DNA of 64,000 bases, from the NCBI GenBank assembly GCA_037447655.1, contig JBBHKE010000620.1, positions 1 through 64,000 of the forward strand, read 5' to 3'. This document shows, piece after piece, positions 45,401 through 56,565 of this stretch. The position numbers and the translations under genes were made by a program. Under the pieces are notes generated by a model, which was given only the letters and a program-made list of their open reading frames with translations, was not told the DNA's origin and did not search any database. The first letter of the stretch is position 1. The number at the start of each line of letters is the position of its first letter. The DNA comes from Zygnema cylindricum. Its lineage: Eukaryota > Streptophyta > Zygnematophyceae > Zygnematales > Zygnemataceae.

Positions 45401-48400
45401 AACGAGACTATTGAAAATGACAGAGCAGCTTACCCTCACCCTTCTGCCAAATCATATTTAGCGTGACAAAAGAGCTTCCCCTCATATTTACCCAAATCTT
45501 GTTTAGTGTGATAGGAAATGTACCGTTACTTCTTCCCCAAACCATATTTAGCGTGACAAAGAAAGCTTACCAGCACCCCTCCCCCAAACTATATGTTGTG
45601 CAATTGGGAGTTTACCTTCACCCCTCCCCTAAACCATAATAAGCGTGATACTTTTAAATATATCTTAAAACTTACCCCCACCCCCCAATAAAACATACTT
45701 AGAGTGACAAGGGAGCTTACCTTTATCCCTTCTCCAAACAATACTAGGTGAATTTTGCCTCTCTTCCTCGCTAAACCATTTTTAGTGTGATAGGGAAGCT
45801 TACCCTCAACCTTCCACCAAACCATATTTAGTGGGACGGGCAAGCTTAACCATATTTACTGTCATAGGGGAACATATCTGCACCCCTCCCCTAAATTATG
45901 TTTAGCGTGATACTTAAAAAATTTCAAAACATGACCAACAAGGCGGGCAAGAGGCTAGGGGATTGGAGGGTAAGGGACAGGCGGGAAAGGGAGGGGAGGA
46001 GAAGGGTAACGAAAAGACGACGGTTTAGGAGGGAGGAATGAAAAGGGGGGAGACTAGAAAAGTGATAAGCTAGGTTAAACTTTGGATGTCTTGGAAATAA
46101 GATGAGATGAGGGTTTTGGCCTTCATATAGCTACACGCTTCAAAACAATTTGTAGAATAAAAATGGTGGAAGTTTTTAAGTTATCAATTAAAATTGCAAA
46201 AATCATCGCTAAAAAGTTGAAGCACTAAAGAATAGTGTTGTGTATCGGCAAGATATTTATCGCAATAACACCAATACCGATAGTTATCGGTTATCGAACG
46301 GTTGGGGGTCCCGATATACCGCTCCTAGACCAACAAATTCTTTATCGGCGATAAGTGGAAAAAATTAAGTACGCTACATAATGATATATTATAATATACT
46401 GTATTATATTTTTCATTTTATATAGTGTGGCATGTCACGCGTAATAACCCGTTCCGTACTTCGTGTAACGGCATAATGATAGCTCAAAATACACCGTAAA
46501 ATTGTACGGTACAAATAGTACAATTATCGCCGATAGTTATCGGTACCGGTGTTATCGTGCTAAAATAACCGATGTTATCGGTTTGTTATCGGCGATAACA
46601 TCGGTGTCGATATATCATGCCAAGATATTGATTATCGGCAAGCCAAAAAAAGGTACATATCAATTATCGCCAAAACCCTGCGGATACACAACACTACTAA
46701 ATAAACATAAATCATCCAAAAAAAGGTGCTTTGTTTTCCAAAATTTTAGGATCACATCGCATATTTTCACGCTATAATATTCCCCTAAAAAGTAATTTTT
46801 TTTTTTTTGAAAGGGTGGTGCTGGATATTTTTTCAAAAAGTATTTCAACCACAAAATGATAAAATCTCAAAATGTTGAAAAAAATGTATGAAATTTCCAC
46901 AACATAAAATCCAAAATACAAGAATGAAATAAACATCGTTGACACGCGTAAACATTAAACTTTTGGAAACAAATCACCAACAATTTGTATCCTACAGGTT
47001 AGTTCGTAAAAAAAAGGTAGTGGAGCGTGTTAAATCTATCATTTACTAACAAATTCATCTTAAATTGTAGCCGTCCATTTTCTCAAGTGTGAGTTTAGAT
47101 TAGAGCCCTTCCTATGTTCATCAAAATAGTTCATGTTTATAATTTTTTAGATTATTTTATTCTGGCCCAAATAAACAAGCATGAAGTGGGGTAGGGGCGT
47201 TGATGGGGTGAATGGAGATTTCTCGGAACAACCAGATGAGTGGAATGCAGTTCTAAACAATAATTCATGTTCATTTTTCTAAAGTTTATTATTCTGATCC
47301 AAACTAATATGCGTTAATAGAGGAAGGGGTGCTGATGGGGTGGATGACGTCACAGTGATATATGGAAAAACCAGTTGAATGGAAGCATTCCATCGTGCAT
47401 CGGTCAAATGACGAAACTCAAAAAATTGTAATATTTAATTTTAGACAGTGGAGGGGAGGGGAGCGTTGGGGGGGGGAAGGACGAGATGGAGGGGAGGGTA
47501 AGAAAATTGGAAGGCGGGGGACTATGTGGGGTGGAGTGAAAAGGAGTATATGCGCAAGCGAGGGCGAGGGATTGGAAGGGAGTCGGAGTGCAAGGGAGGG
47601 GAGGGGACGGGAGAGAGGTGAAGCATGGGATTGGCGGAGAGGGGAGGGGGGGGGGAGGGAGGGAAGGAGAGGGGGCCATGGCGAGGGGTTAACGGATAAG
47701 AGGGGAGATAAAAGGAGGGGAGGAGTTGGGTGGAGCGTGGGAGGCGACGGGTGAGGGGGAGAGAGGAGGATAGGCCGTACGGGGCATAATTTACGGGGCA
47801 TGGGAGAGTGCAATAAGGGTTGGGGAGGGGGAAGGATTGGGGAGTAGAGGGAGGGAAAAGAAAGGTAGGGCGAAGGGGTGCTGTAGGGAGGGGAGGGTTT
47901 GGGGAGGTGAGGTGGTGGAGGGGAGATTGAAGAGGGGGGCGATGGGGGAGACGGTGGGTGGGAGGGAAGGAAGGAGAAGTAGAGAGCATAAGAGGGGAGT
48001 TTGGAGAAAAAAAAGGAAGTGGATGGGATAAAAAGGTAAACTAAAGCAGGACACATGGTGGTAGGGAGGGGATGCGAGGGGAGGCAAAGAGAGTTGAGAG
48101 GAAGAGAATGGATGACGGACTAAGGGAGAGGAAAGTGAAGGGGAAAGACTAGAGGAGGGATAAAAAGGGTGGGAGGTGTTGGTTTGGGCTACCATACCTT
48201 GTGTAGTTTTCAAGGCAATAGCAAATTTCAAAATATAGAAGGAATTTTTTTTTTTTATTCAATAAAGTTACAAAACATAATAGTGAAAAGGTCAAAGCAC
48301 CAAATAAACAGGAATTGATTGAACCAAGCGTTTTTTTTCCATATTTTTAAGAACACATGCATATATTTATTCAATGTTTGATTTTCCAGCAAAATATGGA

Positions 48401-51400
48401 ATTGACATTTTCTAATAGCTTTATTTTATCACAAATGATCAAAATGTCATAAAAAAAATGAATGGAATTTAAATTGTTGGGATATTGGGAGAATTGGCGG
48501 GTTTGACCGATATAACATTTTGTTTAATTCGCGTTGTGTCACAGTTACGTTTCGTTTGGTTTGGTTTTATTTGTGTTTAAGTAACTTTGTGATGAAATTT
48601 TTGTTACGTCTGATTGATTTCAGTTTTGTTAGCGGCATTGTAATTTCGTCGGAGTCGTTTGGTCTTGTTACGGTGGTTCAAATATTTAGTCCTTCTAACT
48701 TGTTTTAGTGTACGCTCTCTGCGCGCCGTGTAGTTTCGGTTACTTTGTGTCTTGTTAGGCCTAGCTTGCAGATTTCCGCACGCCAATGTGTTTTTGTACG
48801 GCGCACGTCTGCATGTGGACTGCGGCGTTTATTGGTTGGTTCCTTAGTGGAGTTTTGAGGTCAGTTAGTTGTCGGTCCCTTGAAAAGTATTTAGGGAACA
48901 TTTGTGGCAGTTAGTTGCTGGTCCGTTGAAAGGTATTTAGGGAACGTTTGTGGCTGTCTCAGATATCATAGTTAGACAACAATGTGAGTGAGTGTGAAAA
49001 TGGTTGTAGTGAGAAAAGTTCAGTGAAATGTATTTATGTTCTGCTGAGCCTCTGTGTTATCTATGAGACTGTGAGTTGTATCATTCCTGTTTGCTTCCGC
49101 TGTGAGTATTCTTTTTATTTGTGAGTGTCAGTCGATCCTATTCTTAACATAAATAGCATTAAAAAAATAAAAAATTGCATAAACTTACCGAACATAGTTC
49201 ATGGTCATTTCTTCTTAATTTTGTTATATCCCGGTACAAATAAACAAAAGGAATTTAAAAGGTGGGCGAGTTGATGGAGTTGATGGAGTTGATGGCGTTA
49301 CAGAGCTATACATCGCAACCAATTGAGTGGAAGCATTCCATCGTCCATCGGTCAACTTAAATCCCTCGAGAGATTGTAAGACAAAGTCCAACACAAAGCG
49401 AAATGCTATTTCTAAAATGAGATAGAATTTTGTCCAAAATAGTGCTTAATGGAAATAAATGTGTTAGCTCATTTTTTATGTGTACTAATTTTTTGATTTT
49501 TGAAATTACTAATTGCTACGATTTTATCATATTTGCTACAAAAATTCTTAGCACAATGCTCAACTGTCCTAAAGCATTTTAAATTAATAAATTATTGAAC
49601 TCCATGTACGGGAAGAAGGGCAGTGGAAGGGGAAGGTAAAGGCAAAGGGAGACCGTCACTTTTATTACAATAGTTAATGTGATTGGGGAGCTTAAACTCA
49701 TTCCTTTTCCCCACCTTCCCCCGCCTCCCCCACATGGAAGCTTACTTTCACCTCTCTTTATGGGCTGGACGGCGTTACAGATACATATATGACAACCAAT
49801 TGAGTGGAAGAATTCCAGATTCCGTCGGTCAACTGAGAAATCTTGAAGTTTTGTGAGATAAAATCCTACACAAAGTCAAATGCTATTTAAAAAATGAGAT
49901 AAAATTTTCCCCCAAAATGGTGCTTAATGGTAATAAATGTGTCAGCTCAACTTTAATTTTGAAGTTACTAATTGTTATGGTTTTTTTCATGTTTACAACA
50001 AACACTCTAAGCATAACGTTCAACTGTCCTAAATCTTTTAAAAATAATAAACAATATAACTCCATGCACGAGGAGAAAGGAAAAGAGAGGGGAAAGTAAA
50101 GGTGGAGGAAAGACGACGCTCCCATTTGAATAGTTTTAGTGGTTGGGGAGCTTAATACCAAAACCCATCCCGTTTCCCCACATCCTCCTCCCGCAAATGG
50201 AAGCTTACCCTCACTCATTGATGGGTTGGATGACGTCACAGAGAGTTAGAGAACAACAAGTTCAGTGGAAGCATTCCATCATCCATCGCTCAACTTCCGT
50301 TGCTTCGGTTTTCGTAAGAACAAGTGAAACTTAACAACACAAAAGTATATATATATATAAACATATATTACAAAAAAGTCTATTTACACAAACTTTCAAA
50401 CATCCTGGAGGTGTGGTACGGTGTTCACCTATCTCTTTTTCTTTCACATTTATGAATTAGCTCTCCTTTTAGTTGCCATTTATTGATTCCATTTGACTAG
50501 ATGTTTAAAAAAAGAGCTGGCGAAAGAAAGAGATCGATAGAGATCGTTTGTGAGAGGGGATGAAGATTAACGGAAAAAGAGGGAAAGAATGTTGTGAAGA
50601 GAGAATGATAGGGGGATGGTAAAAATGGAAAGTGGGAGAGAGAGAGTCGTGGTTAGAAGGGAGGGAGGCATACGCGATAAGAGTTGGGTCCAGGATGGCT
50701 AGAAGTGGGTCGAGAAAGTGTGGTGGTTAAGATAGAGACGGCGTTTTATAAGAGAGGGGAAATTTTGGTAAAGGATCAAAGGAAAAGTAGCATGGAGAAA
50801 GTGTTAGTCAAAGGGGAAGAAAAAATTGCGGCTATAAGAGGGGAAGAGTTTGAAAATAGTGGTAAAAAAGAAGGGAAAGACTTGCCGCGAGAGGGAATGG
50901 GGAGGGTTGAGAGTGACAAATAGATGGAGTTGAGACTGGTCCAAAAAAAAAATGGGAGGAGAGGGTCATATTAAGAGGGGTAGTTCATATTGAGGGACGA
51001 TAAGGCACATTTGGAAGGGTAAGGGGGGAGGTGGGATCACCCCCTCACACTCCCTCTCACATTTCCAACTTTATCTCACATTTCCAGCTTTAATACCTAT
51101 TTAATTGTTCTTTCTAAATCTTTTGCATTTATATTTATTTGTTTTTTATCAACGTTTTTACTTTTGTTTTGTCATTCGTTTTATTTCTTAGGGTCTTAAA
51201 AAATGACGAGATTGTGCAAATCAAAATAATCGTTCTAAGATGAAAAATGGGATGATTTCGTCACGGTCAAAAAAAGAATCAAAAAATGAATTATTCCAAA
51301 TGCCTTTTTTTACCAAAAGTCCGTAAAAACCTTTTTTCTTGTAAGAGAAGACGAGGACCAAAAAGATCCCCCTCTTCTTCCCCTTTTGCCACCATCCAAC

Positions 51401-52490
51401 TTTTATTAAATACAAGGGTGAAAAAAAAAGAACAAAGTAAAAATTCCTTCCTTTCACGAGCTACATTCATGTAAAAGAGTGACATTCAGAGCATACTTAA
51501 AAGAGCATAATCTCTTTCTCCGTTTCCATTGACGAATTTTGTGAACAGTTTTCAGAACAACTATTTCAGTGGGCCCCTCGTACTAGCCAACGGACTACCT
51601 GACTGTGACGGGTTTCAAGGAAACTGTCTGTCTTCCTCGAGCATCCCATCCAGATGCGGCCCCAACAACCAACGAAGTAAAAGCGATTGTGATGCATTCT
51701 GCAATGCCACGCAGGTTGGAGGGCCTTGTGGGGGAAACGGCATTTGCTCCAATAACACAGATGGGACGACACGGAAATGCGCTTGCAACCAAGGCTACAC
51801 CGATGCAGCAAGCAAATACACTTGCAAATGTACGATTTCTTGCGGCTATTTTGCCTACGTATAATTGGATTGCCTTTTCGAAGCAATATAAATGTAAACA
51901 ATTATGTTGTTGTGGTCTCATGCCTCTTACACTTTCAGTTTTGTATTGATATATCCATGGAATTTCGAATCGAATATTATTTATTGTGTTCTAATATTTA
52001 AGAATTCTCATTAGGTTGCAAAATTCTTTTCACTATTTCTGGAAAACTTTTTGATTTTTGGTTACAATTCAACCATTAAAATATTTCCTATAATTGATTT
52101 GTTTTTGAGCAACAGTGTTTACCCAAAAGAAAAGAGATCTGAGACTTTGACAAATATATTTTTTCCAATATTAAAGATTTGTTTTCTTTTCCAGTACTAT
52201 CTCAACCACCTCCACTAAGTACACCACGTTTTGGACCACCTCCATTGCTACCAACCCGCCCTCCTCTTTCACCTCCTCCCTCTCCACATCCTCCTTCAAA
52301 ATCCCCTCTCCCACCTCCTTCACCCCCTCCGACACCACCGCTTAGATCACCTCCTCCTCCCTCTCTACCTCCTCTTTCAACCCCCCGTTTACCTCCTTCA
52401 AAATCCCCTCTCCCACCTCCTTCACCCCTTCGTTCACCTCTTCCACCACCTGCGCTCAACCCAACGCCTCCAATTCCTCCACCCGTATAA
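42497..52490 (+). CDS. Secreted LRR / EGF-like / proline-rich protein, nine exons
   Basis: Proposed exons are 42,497-42,587, 42,709-42,829, 44,630-44,701, 47,356-47,427, 49,304-49,375, 49,781-49,852, 50,242-50,313, 51,549-51,829 and 52,195-52,490. All introns are GT-AG. The total is 1,149 nt, exactly 383 codons with the TAA stop. Exon 1 is a signal peptide (MAVAMTMMSIILLFFLHVAP...). Exon 2 is the LRRNT_2 cap ending CDPSGRVIW. Exons 3-7 are each exactly 72 nt in phase 2 and encode one LRR (for example NQLSGSIPSSIGQL). Exon 8 finishes an LRR and has about ten Cys, including an EGF-like GGPCGGNGICSNN...CACNQGY. Exon 9 is rich in SPPP-type repeats, as in wall-bound extensins. There is no kinase or membrane helix. 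A cell-wall/apoplast recognition or scaffold role is inferred. The last exon could instead splice onward (gtataa at 52,485), and the assembly gap could hide exons. Confidence 0.82.
42588..42708 (+). other. LRR gene intron 1
   Basis: A 121 bp GT-AG intron in phase 1. The duplicate at 39,103-39,223 is also 121 bp and similar throughout. Confidence 0.8.
42830..44629 (+). other. LRR gene intron 2, with assembly gap
   Basis: It begins gtgagt. At 42,850-42,936 it enters the ~75 bp minisatellite (aatacgcactctatttcgcac) and then hits ten N at 42,937-42,946. The stretch 43,020-43,450 is G-rich with loose internal repeats; part of it (about 43,200-43,240) matches 61,310-61,350 reversed. The remainder has no gene. 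Confidence 0.65.
42937..42946. other. Assembly gap (10 N)
   Basis: Ten unknown bases lie within a minisatellite in intron 2. The true length is unknown. Confidence 0.99.
44750..45370. repeat. Degenerate copia LTR-like relic in LRR intron 3
   Basis: The words cctaaactatatactcagtgag and the region through ctaaatagcaagca resemble 63,040-63,250, part of the copia LTR near the window end. Boundaries are unclear and similarity is patchy. Confidence 0.4.
45390..45930. repeat. Degenerate ~57-65 bp minisatellite in LRR intron 3
   Basis: About nine copies of a unit like accatatttagcgtgaca...agcttaccctcacccctcccc occur. Units vary in length and sequence, so the array is old. Confidence 0.8.
46233..46696. 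mobile_element. hAT-type MITE in LRR intron 3 (464 bp)
   Basis: The ends are TAGTGTTGTGTATC and its reverse complement. They are flanked by 8 bp ctaaagaa and ctaaataa (one mismatch), the hAT target-duplication length. The interior is filled with tatcggcgataac-type repeats in both orientations, which would fold strongly. No transposase frame. Confidence 0.8.
47218..47258 (+). pseudogene. Degenerate LRR exon in LRR intron 3
   Basis: After a gaatggag acceptor-like end, the sequence reads ISRNNQMSGMQF and then a stop. Both it and its upstream intron (tgatggggtg) resemble the functional exons. About 40 of 72 nt remain, so it is probably a lost tandem exon copy. Confidence 0.65.
47430..48200. repeat. 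770 bp purine tract in LRR intron 4
   Basis: It is almost purely G and A on the plus strand, with many GGGAGGGG runs (densest at 47,630-47,670). It is prone to G-quadruplex or triplex structure. It also creates spurious Pro/Ser frames on the minus strand and a Gly/Arg frame on the plus. Confidence 0.85.
48475..49149. mobile_element. Solo LTR in LRR intron 4 (675 bp)
   Basis: It begins TGTTGGGATATTGG, ends TTCTTAACA, and is flanked by a perfect TAAAT duplication (48,470-48,474 and 49,150-49,154). There is no internal retroelement sequence, as expected after LTR-LTR recombination. The family is not identifiable here. Confidence 0.75.
49180..50340 (+). repeat. Tandem LRR exon-plus-intron units
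   Basis: Exons 5, 6 and 7 are spaced 477 and 461 bp apart. The intron sequence between them is also similar, for example tgcttaatggaaataaatgtgttagctca and tgcttaatggtaataaatgtgtcagctca. The array records duplication of whole exon-intron units in the LRR gene. Confidence 0.85.
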
Positions 52491-55373
52491 AGGTGAAGCT
52501 CAAACAACTATGGAATCTTTTATATTGTAACCCTTGTTAATCGTCTTGGGAAGTAGAAATAAAAACAGCTTTCCTCCAAAATTACTTCATAAACAAAACA
52601 AGATACATCCAAATTATTTGTTTCCAAAATGTTGCAATTCAAGGTTGAGCTCGTTTTTTGGCTAATACTTTTGAGAATTTCACAAAATTTTCCACAATTG
52701 AAAAATTGACGGTTTGGAGATTCTGAATTAAAGTAATTTAATATGCTTCTTTTGCAAATTTGCTTTCACCTTTTATAATGATGTGATGTATCTTATACAA
52801 GACGGAGAAATGAACGTAGTCAATTTCTTAAAGTAGCACAGAAACATATGTGCAATGATTATGTACGAATTTATTTTAATTGTCGTCATCCTCGAACTTT
52901 GAACGTGTTATCATCATGTTTTGCATCTTATCTATGCAGGAGAATTAACAAGGAATTTGTATAGTTTAATGTATAGTTTATATCTGTAATGATTTCAAAA
53001 TTTGATAAATAAGCATCAACAAAAACTCTCATAGTGTTAAAACCACTTTAAAAATCACAACCACAATGTCTGTATTACAACATAGTTATTTTCTTGTTTG
53101 TTTTACATTCATAAAGTGAAATTGATGTTATGGTGACAAAACAAAAAAATTGTTAGCTTGACGTAACCTTGTCTGTTTATCAGTTAACAATATCAACCGT
53201 AAATATATAAAAATTTCATGTAGTAAATAATAACTATGGTTATGCGTAAAGATCCCATCGTATTGAGTGGATAACGTGACTTCCTCATTTTTCCTGAACA
53301 GAAAACAAGCCCCCTTCTCCATTTACCTTGCTATTTAGGTATCTAACTACAATTCTAAACTTGCCGTTTTTCCCAAAAGAAAAAAACAACAATCACTTCG
53401 TTTTATTTTTCTCGTAAAGTTAGTGTAACATTGGTTGAGGAAATATAGCTCTGACTTATTTTAGGCCATAAAAGCATCTTATTATGAATGTCGATATTAA
53501 CCTTTGATAACATTATCGAAACTCTTATGTCTGGAAAGCAGGAAAATCGCCTAATGCATTTTCTTCAATCAAGTCTTGAAAGTGAACGACTTTCGTTGAA
53601 GGCTTGGACCTTATTTAAATTCAAATCGAAAAGAGGGTAGTGATGGATACAAAGATGTGGCAATATAAAAGCCTTACGAGATTGAGTCATTCCCAATACG
53701 GGGGTTGAAAAGGAAATTTCTTATAACTCAAATGACAACTTGAGGATTCTTGGTTATGAAAATATATATAAACATAAACATATACACAATGAATGTTGGA
53801 GATTGCTTTTTTTTTAAATGTTAAAAAGGATGGAACGTGATTTGGTAAAAGGACTACGATGCAATAGCTCTAATTTTAAAATTTTATAATATGAAACCTT
53901 TGAGATTTTGTCTCTTTGAAACCGTTTTGATGCCAAATATTTTTGGCAATTTATGATGCCTTCTCTCTATGTTGCCACTACATCTTAAAAAAAAATCTAA
54001 AAACAGTTTTCGAAATTCTTTAATAGGTTGTCTACTGAAATTCTAACAGCAAATAGCTAATGAAAACGGCAAAAACGTTCTAGTGTTCTTTAATAAAAGT
54101 CAATTCAAAATTTGTCATCGTAAATGCCTAATAAAAAATCATCTTTAACTAGGTTGTTGAAAAGAAACTCCAATATCTCACGAGACCAAAGTAATTATTG
54201 GGAATGTCAAAAATAAAGGAGACCTTTACCGTATCAATAACCCTAAGAAAAGTTGCCTTTCATATCATGAGTTACATGTTTCCTATTTTCCCATGTTAGT
54301 AAACAAGAATCTAATATTGTTCAAATAGATTCCAATTATTTTATGTAAATATTCTTTTTTGGCAGGTATTATAATGTGTACGTTTCTTAATCCAAGTGGA
54401 ATTTCAACGCAACACTACGTTTAATCAAAACCAGGTACATCGCGAAATACGTTGGTCATCAAGTTTGGGTGATGGGTAGAGAGAGTAGAGTGAAAGAGAG
54501 AGAGGGAGAAGAAAAGAGAGGAAGAGAGCGAGAGCGAGAGGGAGAGGGAGAAAGAGAGGGAGAGGGCGAGAGAGAGGTAAAGGGGGAGAGAGAGGTAGTG
54601 AGAGGGAAAAAGGGAGGGAGAAAGAAAGGGAGGGAGGTAGAGAAAGAGAGAGGGAAAGAGTGGGAGAGAGGGAGAGAGAGCGACACAAACATACAAAGGA
54701 GTAGTAAATTTAGTATGGGGATCGAGTGTCTGCCCATATCCATAGTAACTTTTTACTTTGTATAACGGTGCTCTCATTTGAGGAATCATCCAAAAAATTA
54801 ACATCTTTCATCAAATGCATTGACATCTTTCTTGTGTCTTTTTTGATGACTTTAAGCAATTCAACTCTAGTATCCTGGTGTGGGTTGGGTAATTGAGTCA
54901 ACGAAATTACCCCAATATGCAAAGATGTTGTATGGATCAGGAAATTGAAGGTTGGGACGTGTTGGTTAGTTCCAGTTGGAGTGATTTTCTATATTCCTTA
55001 TCTCTTAGGTTCTTGAATCTTTACATCTCCATGTCAGACCAATCCACGACCATTTTGCTCCCATGTTTTTCATTTATCTTTCCTTTGATTTTAGATTTTG
55101 AATATTTGCATTTTCACTGTTTTATCCTCAATGTACATTTGGTTTCAAATCCAAAGTTATGTGTGCCAATCTTATCTAGTGCGTATGCACAAAAAAAGCC
55201 CACACAACCCATGCTTCTCTATTTAATGGAAGATCCAATGGTAAACTCAAATTTTGTGTGAACTCGTTTCACATTTGAGCAATGTGAAAGATGTAGAATT
55301 TTAAGGCGTATTGAGATTATAGCAATTATAACAATATATATATAACAACGAAACAAGCAAAAAACATTACATA
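52491..55373. other. AT-rich intergenic stretch
   Basis: No gene is supported. It contains a (GA)n-rich microsatellite at 54,470-54,690 and otherwise AT-rich sequence without recognisable motifs. The LRR gene's 3' UTR or further exons, if any, would be here. Confidence 0.55.
54470..54690. repeat. GA-rich microsatellite
   Basis: About 220 bp of imperfect GAGAGG repeats. It is the cause of long Leu/Ser-rich frames on the minus strand. Confidence 0.95.
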
Positions 55374-55936
55374 TTGTTACGATTCAATGAAAGAATCGTA
55401 CGCGTGTGGGATAGGTTTGCTTTTGCATTAGTACTTTCTATAATAAATCCCTAAAGTATTTTAACGTACAATTTCGAGAAAGTACTTCTATTTTTGTTTC
55501 GCATCTAAAATTGTTGTCGATCTAGTTTAGAGCTTTAGTACTTTGACATGTCTACTACTTTCGTTTTGCTTGTCGTTTTGCGATGTATTCAATAGTTAGC
55601 GAAATTTAGTGTTATAATGTTTAGAATGAACAGGTGGCAGATTTCTATAGGTTTTTTGGCGTCACACCTTCATACGTGCCGTGTTATGGCAATTATAGCA
55701 TTTAACAGACACCATGGACTTGTGTAAGACAATCAGTTGAATGAATACATGGAAGAATATAAGAGATAAGGAGACAGAATAAAAAAAAATTGTAATTTTG
55801 GTCTTTATTAATGTGAGAATTTTCTTTTTGAAATGTCTTCTCAATGTTGGTTGAATGTAATGTGATATAGATTAATGTTATTGATTTTGCTGCTATAGTT
55901 GCTTCATAGTGGAGATTAAGTTTAATATCCATCCAT
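55374..55936 (+). repeat. Probable 5' LTR of copia element 1 (plus strand)
   Basis: It starts near tgttacgattc and ends at ccatcca, just before an initiator-Met-type primer site. No second LTR was found, so the left boundary is a guess. Confidence 0.4.
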
Positions 55937-55940
55937 TCGT

Positions 55941-55952
55941 TTGGTATCAGAG
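55941..55952 (+). other. Primer-binding site of copia element 1
   Basis: tggtatcagagc is an exact match to the common plant initiator-Met tRNA primer site. It shows that a plus-strand LTR ends just to its left. Confidence 0.75.
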
Positions 55953-55987
55953 CAGGTAGACCTCCATTGTAGTGTTGTCATGGCTAG

Positions 55988-56450
55988 TGTTGCAGCTATT
56001 GAAAAAGAGGCTATGAAAGGCCGAAAAAGCTAACATGACAAAAAAGCAAAAAGAGTCCAAAAGAGAAGAAAAGGCAGAGATATAAAGAACAAGGAAGATT
56101 AATGGAAAATAAGGAAACAAAGTGAGAGGTTTGTCGTTTGAGTGTCTTTTTGATTAGATAATTTTCATAAAGACATTAGAGAGTCTTATAGTAAGACAAA
56201 GCAAAGAGGTAGCCGAAAAGGCTCTAAAAGGTACATCTAATCTAAGGCGTAACTTAGGAAGGTACAACTGGTTACGGTAAAAGGAATCAAAGTCAAAAAG
56301 GTTTCCTACGTATAAATCATAAACTCAAACAAAGGTATGTACAGTCCACGAACTCTAAACCGTGGTAATAGACTGATAGCGTAGCGAGTAGGACTCTAAA
56401 GTAGTGTAAAAACAACAAGTAGTGTAAAATGCTTTAATTTTTTTTCAACA
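55988..56450 (-). repeat. 3' LTR of copia element 2 (minus strand)
   Basis: On the minus strand it begins TGTTGAAAA, directly after the polypurine tract gaggggggg (56,451-56,459), and ends GCAACA. It is 463 bp. Its left end falls just inside the expected gag start region of copia element 1 (atggctag at 55,980). Confidence 0.7.
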
Positions 56451-56565
56451 CCCCCCCTCGATTAAAGCATGGTTAGTCAGAAAGACCGACATAGATAATG
56501 TGATGATGACATAAATGGCGAGGGAGAGGTTTTGTGACAAAGTTAGCAAGTTGAGAGCCACTGGC

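Noticed and set aside
45390-45930. CRISPR-like array
   Set aside because: Units are degenerate end to end with no unique spacers, and the setting is a eukaryotic intron.
47418-48056. 212-codon minus-strand Pro/Ser-rich frame
   Set aside because: It is a by-product of the purine tract, with no start context, domain or conserved relative.
44594-50313. Short repeated word attgagtggaagcattccatcg, first taken as a SINE or satellite
   Set aside because: In the correct frame each copy encodes an LRR (LSGSIPSSIGQL) within an exact 72-nt GT-AG exon, so these are gene exons.
51566-51921. Minus-strand frames of 111 and 108 codons
   Set aside because: They are antisense to LRR gene exon 8, which has matching splice phases and clear EGF-like cysteines.
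54421-54804. Leu/Ser-rich minus-strand frames
   Set aside because: They come from the GA microsatellite.
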